Source of the DNA: Silene noctiflora
Lineage: Eukaryota > Streptophyta > Magnoliopsida > Caryophyllales > Caryophyllaceae
DNA: 27,477 nt
Direction: 5' to 3'
Assembly: GCA_009801015.1 (NCBI GenBank)
Contig: VHZZ01000319.1
Location: forward strand, 182,706 to 210,182
A program made the position numbers and the translations under genes. How positions within the stretch are numbered: the first letter of the stretch is position 1; every line of letters starts with the position of its first letter. Below the pieces are notes generated by a model. That model was not told the origin of the DNA, searched no databases, and saw only the letters and a program-made list of their open reading frames with translations. Below are positions 19,767 to 27,477 of this stretch, one piece after another.

Positions 19767-22700
19767 ATGGAGAAAACAAGTAATTCAAAAGAATTGCAAT
19801 GTGTAGGAAGATTGGAAATAGTGAGACCAAAACCAGTTGGGTTTCTATGTGGTTCAATTCCTGTTCCTACTGATAAATCCTTTCGTTCTTTTACTTCTGA
19901 TCTTATTCCTTCTTCTCAAACGTATGAATTCTTCTATCTTTTCTGTTTTTTATCAGTTAATTTGCTTGTTTTAATATGTTTTTGATCATATAGTTTGTAA
20001 TTTTTGTTAATTTGGGTGATTTTTTGAATGTTAATTGGTGGGTTTCTTCTCTATTGTATTGATTCTGCTGTATTTAGTTTTTATCAGTTGATTTAGCTTG
20101 CTGTGTTATTGGTTTTATCATAAAGTTTGCAATTTTTGTTAATTTGGGTGAATTTTCGATAATTAATTGGTGGGTTTCTAGACGCAATTTTCATCTTGGA
20201 TCATTCGGAAAAAAACCTCCTTGTGCTGTTAGCATTAGGGTAAGACTGCGTACATCCACGTCTCTTTAGGGGTGTTTGTCAGTTAATTTGTTTGTTATGA
20301 TATGGGTTTTATTGGGAAATTTGCAACTTTTGTTCATTTGCGCGAATAGATAAATAATTGGAAATCAATAGGGAGGTTTCTTCCCAACTGTGTTGATAAG
20401 CTCTATCTATGTTTTTATCAGTTAATTTGTTTGTTATGGAATTTGCAACTTTTGTTCATCTGAGAGAATAATTGAAGATTGATTGGTGGGTATGTTATGT
20501 GATGTAATTATAGGGTGAGTGCACCAAGGTATAGGATGCTGCCAACTGAGACTGATCTGAATATGCCCCCGGATACTGTTCTTCCTGTTCATCCTGCAGC
20601 TGTGCTTCCTACTAAACCTCCTGAAGGTAATTACACTACAACTTCTTAAGTTACTACCTTTACCGTGCTAAGAATTTTAAACAGCGAGGTTTCTTTTACT
20701 TTTGAACTTCACATATTTGGGTCACTGTAAAATTTCGTAGCTTTGATTGTAGGAGGATCCACAACTTTTATGATTCTCAAATGAAGTGTTAGACCCAAAA
20801 GGATAAAATGTCTCTCTGTTTGTAGTGCTTTGGATGTTTGATTTTCCATTTATGTTGGTTTTGTATTCGTACCATCAGCCAAAGTAAGATTTTGCATGTT
20901 GGATGGGTCTTGAATCGGCGATTTTGAAATATGAGTCCTTGAAACCTCTGATTTTGTAGAGCTGTGTGTCTCTTTCTTCATGTGTTGCTTTTCCCTTTTA
21001 TCCCCCTTGGGCGAATGTATCGATTTCTTGATTTTCTTGATTTTCTTGTTAGTTTATTTGGGTTCTTGAACTAATAATCGTGGCCTTGTGCTAATGGTCA
21101 AATGGATTAGCAGGTATCCCCTGGGATGATGGTGCCGTAACATCTAATCTGTCTAGGAAGGGTGAGGCTCTTGCTGTTTCCGGGTTGGTGGAGTATGGTG
21201 ATGAAATTGATGTCATTGCTCCAGCTGACATAATTAAGCAAATTTTTAAGATGCCATACTCAAAAGCGAGATTATCAATTGCAGTTCACCGTGTTGGGCA
21301 GACTCTTATCCTTAATGCTGGGTATGTTTTTGCCTCTGTTTTTTTTTTTTTTTTTTGTGTCGGCCGTTGATTATAATATACTTTTTTTGACAGTGTCTTT
21401 TACAAATTCTCAGGCCTGATATTGAAGAAGGAGAACGATTAGTGAGGAGAAACCAACCCAAAAGCTCAAATGAGTCCCTTTTCTTGAATTTTGCAATGCA
21501 TTCAGTTAGGATGGAGGCTTGTGACTGTCCACCAACTCATTTCACGTCTTCTAATGGAGATAACAAATCTTCTATTCTGCATAATTCAGGAAGTTCTGTC
21601 AAGCCACCTGATTCTTCCACTGATAAATTTGCTACAAAAGAGGACCATGAAAAGCATTCAGATTTTTCAAAAGGCAAAAAGGACGGTTTTTATTGGGAAA
21701 ATAGGAACAAGAGAAACAAGCCCCCCAGACGTCCAGTGCACGAAACTGAAAAAAATGGAACAAATGCAAACAACGAGTTCTTACGAGTTCAATTTTGGCA
21801 GTTTCACAACTTTCGCATGCTCCTTGGGAGTGACTTGCTTGTGTTCAGTAATGAAAAATATGTTTCTGTTAGCTTACATTTATGGGATATATCTAGACAG
21901 GTGTGTCATACGCTTGTTAAATAATTGTTCTCTATAGCGGTTTTTTACATTGTTTTCACCCCTTCGCGTGTCAATACCCTATGTGTTTTTTTTATCAAAA
22001 ATGAAATTAATTATTGCCTGTAGTGGTCTGTTGATTGTGATATCATTTTCTTGCTCCTTTATGTTCTTTTTCCCCATGTAGTGGTATGTTGATCATGATA
22101 TCATTTTCTTGCTCCTTTATGTTCTTTTTTCCCCAAAATTCTCAGGTTACGCCATTAGCATGGCTTGAAGCATGGTTGGATAATGTTATGGCAAGTGTTC
22201 CAGAATTGGCCATATGTTATCATCGAAATGGCGTCGTTCAAAGTTATGAGCTTTTGAAAACGGACGACATATTTCTTGTAAAGGGCGTATCTGAGGAAGG
22301 TTGTCCAGCATTTCATCCTTATGTTGTTCAGCAAAATGGTCTTTCCGTGCTAAGGTTTCTTCAAGCAAACTGTAAGCAAGATCCTGGTGCTTATTGGGTA
22401 TGGTGTTTGCTATTTCTATTAGTTCCTTTCCCTTTATTGGTCTTGTATATCTATTATTTGTTTACTCTTCCTTTCTTTGAACCCGATTGTTTTTTATCCA
22501 GCTACATAAAAATGCGGGTGAAGATGTGATTCAACTATTTGATCTCTCTGTGATTCCCAAAAGCCATTCATCAGAGAATAATGATAATTGCTCAAGCCCA
22601 TTGCCATCATTGATCTATAGAGGACGAACTGAGTCTTTATTGTCCCTTGGAACGCTCCTCTATCGCGTAGCACATAGACTATCACTTTCAATGGTAATGG

Positions 22701-25700
22701 TAATTCAAATCTTTGCTTTCATATACTTTCATATACTTGAAAGTTGGCTTTTTCAAAGTTTCAAGTCGTGCATGAGATAGTCTCACTCACATTGAGACGG
22801 TCTCACATGCGAGAACAAGTGAATAACCTTTCTTTCATGGGATTCTCATTTATCTGTAAGGTTACTTGGTTGGTCAAATATGTAAGACCGTCTCATATGA
22901 GCTTTTGTGTCAACATTTTTTACTGATATCGGTGTTTTTTTTTTTTTTTTTTTTTTTTTTTCCAGGCTCCCAACAATCGATACAAGTGCATTGAATATGT
23001 CCGAAAATGTTTGGAGCTTTTGGATGAGCAAGATCAGCCAGATCACCTGGTAACTCTTCTATGATTACTGTGTCTTGTTTATACATTGTTTATAATGGCA
23101 TAGTGCACGCGTGCACGCCTAAATTGTGGATTCTTATTTTTCATTTTTTTGGTTTTGAAATGGACTTGTTGATCGACTCGTGAATCCCCTTTCTCTAGGT
23201 TGTGCGTGCATATGCACACGAGCAGTTCGCTAGGCTCATCTTAAATAGTGACGAAGAATTGGATTTAGCTGAAGTTTTCCCCTTCACTTCCGAAGTTACT
23301 ATTGTTGATCAAAAAGAGGAATCCTTGGATATTGTGAGTTGTATATCAGAATCAAGCATCCATGGTACATCATCTCTTGATCTCGAGAAATCTCAGGACT
23401 CATTTTCTGAGGCATCTGGAGCCGATCCTTTGGAGTATAATGGTTTTAGCACATCTGATGTTTTGGAAGCTAAGGGGGATGAAGGCTATAAGATGACGTC
23501 AACCTCGGCTAACTTGATTCAGACTATCCCTGATCCAATCTCATCCAAGCTTGCTGCTGTTCATCACGTTTCTCAAGCCATCAAATCACTGAGGTGGACC
23601 CGGCAATTGCAGGTTGCTGAAGATGAGCCCTTTAATGTTGATGCTGAAAACTTTTCTATCTGTGCTTGTGGGGACACTGATTGCATTGAAGTTTGTGACA
23701 TTCGGGAGTGGCTACCAACATCTAAGATAGACCACAAGCTTTGGAAATTGATTCTTCTGATGGGGGAGTCTTATTTAGCGCTTGGGCAAGCTTACAAAGA
23801 AGATGGCCAGCTTTTACAGGTTTTAAAAGTCGTTGAAGTTGCATGTTCTGTATATGGGTCAGTGCCTCAGTATCTCGATGACACAAAATTTATCTCCTCC
23901 ATGGGTAATGGCCCACATAGCCAGACTGGACGAGAGCTAATAGATGGTAAAATTCGATTGAAAAGGAGCTGTTTTGATGATAATGTTGTGGATTTCTCTT
24001 TAACCTATCTCTTTTGGGCGAAAGCTTGGATGCTAGTTGGAGATGTCTATGTTGATTTTCTTGCTGTAAAATCCAAAGAGAACGCTTCACCATCCCAAAA
24101 CCCTTCTACTCAGGAGTTGAAAATGTCATCAGAAGTTGTGAAAGAACTCCTACGGCTTAAGAAAAAGTTGGGTCAGGATGTAGAGAACTGTACTACATGC
24201 TCTTTAGTGAACTGTAGCTGTCAAAGTGATCGGGCTAGCAGTGGCAACAGTGCAAGCAGCAGTGGAGACACAAACCCATTAATTAGTGGCAGAAGGCAGG
24301 GTAAACGAAATTCCCGTAACACAGCAGCCTCACTCCCAGGAGACTCGGAGAATATCCATGTTCACCAAAAAGGAACGTTCGGGGAAAATTTGGGAAACAT
24401 AAATCCCAAAGTAGACTCTGGTACAGTCGAGGAAATGCGTAAAGCGAGTAAAGGAGTTGGGGAACGGCCTTTATTGTCTACTCATGAGGAAGATGAATAT
24501 CGGTCAAACTCTTCGGCTTCTGCCCGAGAATCACCTAAAAATAGGAGTGGTGGAATCTTTAAGTACCTTCAAAGCCGTGAAAATATGGACGCAGATGACA
24601 TTCTTTCAGCGGCTTTAACATGCTTTGAATCAGCTAAAAAGGCCTTTGGTAAGCTCCCTATGGGTTCTGATGAGTTGCAGTCCGTGCTCAAGAAAATAGG
24701 ATGGGTTTGCAATGAACTAGGAAGGAGGAGGCTTCAAGGCAAAAACTTGAGCAAAGCTGAAGTTGCTTTTGCCAAGGCTATAGATGCATTCAGAGAGGTA
24801 TCTGATCATACCAATGTTATACTGATTTATTGCAACCTAGGTCATGGTAGACGAGCACTGGCCGAGGAGTTAGTTTCAAACTTGGAATATCTTAAATCAA
24901 ACATGGTTTCACGCAATGCACACCAACAAGCTATGGACACCGCTAAATTCGAGTATTGTAGATCAATTGAATTCTATGGCGCAGCAAAGTCCGAGTTTAT
25001 CAACATTACTGGTGAAAAAGATGATGTTTTAAACAGTTTGGGAAATGAAGTTTTTACTCAGTTTGCTCATACTTATCTGAAGCTCGGCATGCTGCTAGCT
25101 CGAGAAGATACATTTGCATATTTTTCCACAAAAGGAGCCATGGAAGACCGGGTGCGGGGTCGTGGTATTAATGAGAAAAGAACCAAGAATGATAACAAGC
25201 AGATTGAGATTTCGGCTAATGATGCCATTCGGGAGGCTTTGTCTATCTATGAATCTTTGGGTGATTTACGGAAACAAGAAGCTGCGTATGCTTATTTCCA
25301 GCTTGCTTGCTATCAGAGAGATCGATGCTTGAAGTTCTCTACATCTAGCCTTAGAAATAACAGCCAATCTAAAGGTGAAAGCAGTGTTCTCCAAAAGGCA
25401 AAGCAATATCTTTCCTTAGCCGAGTGGAACTGGCAAAAAGCTATGGAATTTTACAGTGCCAAGACACATCCTCTCATGTACCTAACAATGCTTATTGAGA
25501 GAGCAGTACTGTTATCAAGCCTATCCACTTCTTTTCATTCGCATACGGTATGTTTCTATACTCATAAATGTTTTTGTTCCTAGGCTCATTAGTCATTACA
25601 CGCCTTCCCTTAAATCTTCATGTCCTGAATTTTACGCACTTGGTTGAATTTATGATTAAAACTTTTCTTGATAAAAATTTGGGTAAAATAGCCCTACAGT

Positions 25701-27163
25701 TAGATGGGGTGAGGATTTGAGATTATGGGGCAAGTTAAATTTCCAAGTTGAAAACGTATTCCAAAATCCTTAGAAGATGAACTCGTCCTAAAGTTGAAAA
25801 CATGTGGTTTTTCTATCTTAGCTGGGTCTGGTTTCATTGCTATCAATTCTCATCATTTGAAGTATCTTGTACCTTCACCCTCTATTTGGATAACACTGAG
25901 GAAGGGGAAGGGGAAGGGAAATGGAGGGACGGGAGGAGGAGGAAAAATAAAGCAATGCTTTTTTTGGAAGGATCTTAGTTTCTCTTGTAGGAGGGAAAAT
26001 GTACGCCTCTGTTTCCCTCTACCGCCATGTCCCTCCCCCTCAACCAAACAAAGGGATTTTGTCTCTGGCTCTCCACTCCTTTCCCTCCCCGGCTGGAACC
26101 ACACATGCAAGACCCTTCCCTCCCTACCTGTCCTTCCAAATCCCTCAATCCAAACAACGGGTGACTCACCACTTTATGGTAGCACTAGCCAGTTATATAT
26201 TTCATTTATTCAATCCTGTTTTCTACATCTTGACCTCTTGTATGGTAAATTTTTCCTTAGATGGCAGGGTATAGTACTCTTTCTGCCCAAGCTAATAGTC
26301 TGCGTATCCCTTTTAGACGTGTGTTGTGCGATGAAGAATAAGCTTGTGTATCTGTAACCCACTTGCAAGAATGTATTCAATCTTGGCAGCGAGACCTTAT
26401 CGTGACTGAAATATCAAGGTTGTCGTGACCGTATTTTATGAGCAAGCAACCTATATTAGGCCATTATGAACAAGTCTCAAATCGAGTTTAATACCATAGG
26501 CCAAAAGCTAACATAAAACTACTGACTAGTAGGAATGTAGGATAGAATATGTTTTAGGGGAGTCGATGGTTGTTATTTTACAGTTCACACGTATACGATC
26601 TTGCTAGATTTGTCCTATAACTAATGATGTTCTTCCCATATAGGCCAGATCTGTACATCTATTAGTTCAATCAGTTTCTTGCAAGGATGCCTCACGAAAT
26701 TGCTTTGAATTGCTTCAAATGACCTCTATTTCATCATACACAAATAGACAGCACTGTTTACTAGGCTCAGGTGTAATTGCTTTGCTTCATTCGCAAGTTG
26801 AATTTTGACAATCCTTTAACTCTGCAGATGTTAGAAACAGCATTGTCTTGCCTACTTGAAGGACGCCACGTCTCCGAGAAATTGCTGTCAGAAAATCCAG
26901 AAAATGAACTTTATACTAAATTCTGGAGACAACTACAGATGTTGCTGAAGACAATGTTGGCATCCTCTCTTCCAAGAAGTCTAAACAAAGTTGTCTCGTC
27001 ACCCACTTCTCCGTCTTCTAGAAGAACAGGAGACACTGAGAAACTCAAGGAACTATACAGAATGTCTCTCAAGTCGACCGATTTCCGACAATTGGATTTC
27101 ATGCATAGCTTCTGGACTGGTGTTTCAGTGAAGGGTGACAAATTCGAGGTTTCCGACACTTGA
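19767..27163 (+). CDS. EDRF1: Erythroid differentiation-related factor 1 (EDRF1) homologue
   Basis: Nine exons give 1391 residues: 19767-19921, 20514-20626, 21114-21321, 21414-21900, 22146-22397, 22502-22693, 22966-23049, 23199-25547 and 26828-27163. All introns are GT/AG and every phase joins. The N-terminal third carries the conserved EDRF1 pattern: YRMLPTETDLN, GDEIDVI...PYSKARLSIAVHRVGQTL, then FRMLLGSDLLVF...VSLHLWD, WLDNVMASVPELAICYHRNGVVQSYELLKTDDI and GTLLYRVAHRLSL. Human EDRF1 is a nuclear protein linked to globin gene expression; the plant role is essentially unknown. The large exon 8 (residues 498-1280) holds cysteine clusters at 652-662 and 828-838, a Ser-rich low-complexity stretch, and helical segments resembling tetratricopeptide repeats (ALTCFESAKKAFG, AEVAFAKAIDAF, AIREALSIYESLGD). 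Length is close to what I remember for Arabidopsis homologues (about 1400). Intron 8 could hide an alternative exon. Family call firm, molecular function unknown. Confidence 0.9.
19945..20500. repeat. Four degenerate repeat copies filling intron 1 of the EDRF1-like gene
   Basis: A unit starts near 19949, 20081, 20275 and 20415. It carries TTATCAGTTAATTTG(C/T)TTG, then TTTGCAA(T/C)TTTTGTT, then ATTTGGGTGAAT, then AATTGGTGGGTTTCT. The fourth copy is shorter. The copies are spaced 130-195 bases apart, and the second and third are separated by a SINE-like fragment. The repeats fill almost the whole 592-bp first intron. Confidence 0.75.
20200..20262 (+). mobile_element. Fragment resembling an Au-type SINE
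   Basis: The stretch contains TTCGGAAAAAAACCTCCTTG, then AGGGTAAGACTGCGTACATC. This order matches the central part of the plant Au SINE family as I remember it (TTCGGAAACAGCCTCTTTG...GGGTAAGGCTGCGTACA). The tRNA-like head and the tail are missing. It is therefore a truncated copy inside intron 1 of the EDRF1-like gene. Confidence 0.5.
22793..22895. mobile_element. Small inverted-repeat element with AGACGGTCTCA ends
   Basis: The left arm 22793-22828 starts TGAGACGGTCTCACATG. The inverted right arm 22860-22895 starts TGAGACGGTCTTACATA. They match at about 26 of 36 positions. The element sits in intron 6 of the EDRF1-like gene. Similar motifs occur near 6318, 9483 and 9590. The structure fits a MITE, and no target duplication was identified. 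Confidence 0.5.
22935..22962 (+). repeat. Poly-T run at the acceptor of EDRF1 intron 6
   Basis: An uninterrupted run of about 28 T runs directly into the CCAG acceptor of exon 7. It serves as an extreme polypyrimidine tract. A homopolymer of this length is prone to slippage and to sequencing error. Confidence 0.9.
25887..26160. mobile_element. Possible MITE with G-rich and C-rich inverted ends in EDRF1 intron 8
   Basis: The left end TTTGGATAACACTGAGGAAG is followed by GGGAAGGGAAATGGAGGG words. The right side, read inverted, gives TTTGGATTGAGGGATTTGG and then GGAAGG...GGGAGGGAAGGG. The ends share TTTGGAT and the purine-rich continuation. The strong purine/pyrimidine asymmetry of the two arms means they can pair with each other. 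Open frames across it (25794-26357 and the reverse-strand ones) are by-products of base composition. Confidence 0.45.
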
Positions 27164-27477
27164 GAGTGCTGACTTTGTCTAAGATGAGATCCTTTTTTTG
27201 TAGAACTATCTTTAAATACCCATGTAATTAAGTTACTAATATTTTGCATCAAATATTAACGAGTATTTGGGTCGGTCTGGTCTGAGACGTGTAGAGCCGG
27301 AGACGGGTTGTACAGGAGTTGCTGAATCTTTTTGGCATGTTGATTAGCTTTCACTGTGTTTTTCAATATATTTGGTGATATCTACTCCCTCCATTCAACT
27401 CCACATTACCACTATGCTTTATGCACACATATTAAGGCAACATTAAAGAAATATTAAAGGTACAACATGAGTCACCA
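27164..27477. other. 3' flank of the EDRF1-like gene, ending in a MITE-like terminus
   Basis: After the stop codon there is about 210 bases of unremarkable AT-rich 3' untranslated or flanking sequence. At 27381-27392 the word TACTCCCTCCAT appears, followed by TCAACTCCACATTACC. This resembles the TA + CTCCCTCC terminus of Stowaway-type elements. The element would continue beyond the window, so only its left end can be described. Confidence 0.4.

Noticed and set aside
25794..26357. 187-codon open frame in EDRF1 intron 8, rich in Gly, Lys, Pro and Ser
   Set aside because: It runs across the G-rich and C-rich arms of an inverted-repeat element and shows no domain. Base composition explains its length.
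3586..27163. A hormone or triterpene gene cluster formed by the transporter, the P450 and the third gene
   Set aside because: No terpene cyclase, glycosyltransferase or second P450 is present, and EDRF1 is an unrelated conserved factor. Adjacency alone does not support a functional cluster.

Overview
The window is nuclear DNA from a flowering plant. It is AT-rich, its genes have several GT/AG introns, it carries many small non-autonomous transposable elements, and all three genes match angiosperm families. Dispersed motifs such as ACTCCGTAT and AGACGGTCTCA are ones I associate with Caryophyllales (spinach, beet and campion relatives), but that placement is a weak inference.

Three protein-coding genes lie on the + strand. 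(1) 3586-12963: a half-size ABCG transporter in three exons, closely resembling the abscisic acid exporter ABCG25. Intron 2 is about 6.85 kb long and contains three separate local duplications and two CACGTG boxes. (2) 15514-18152: a CYP716-family cytochrome P450 in three exons. It has the heme-binding cysteine, ExxR and PERF motifs, but the acidic-Thr pair of the I helix is replaced by Tyr-Pro. Intron 2 holds a 589-bp element with Helitron ends. (3) 19767-27163: the plant homologue of erythroid differentiation-related factor 1 (EDRF1), nine exons and about 1391 residues, with two cysteine clusters and a helical-repeat C-terminal half.

The non-coding parts are rich in repeats. 1-3585 holds a degenerate CCGACC/GACCCGAAA array (about 1510-2045) and a 58-bp imperfect hairpin (2467-2594). 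12964-15513 holds a 65-bp and a 95-bp tandem repeat. 18153-19766 holds a Stowaway-like MITE just after the P450 stop and a possible hAT-like element. EDRF1 introns hold a SINE-like fragment, a four-copy degenerate repeat and two inverted-repeat elements.

The genes do not form an operon-like unit or an evident biosynthetic cluster. The first is a hormone transporter, the second probably belongs to triterpenoid metabolism, and the third is a conserved housekeeping-type nuclear factor. The most notable protein features are long homopolymer tracts encoded by pure A-rich triplet repeats in the first two genes (8 Gln and 15 Asn; 17 Asn) and the altered P450 oxygen-activation motif. I found no convincing new multi-gene system. 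Exon boundaries were read by eye from splice sites, phase and remembered family sequences, and no search was run.
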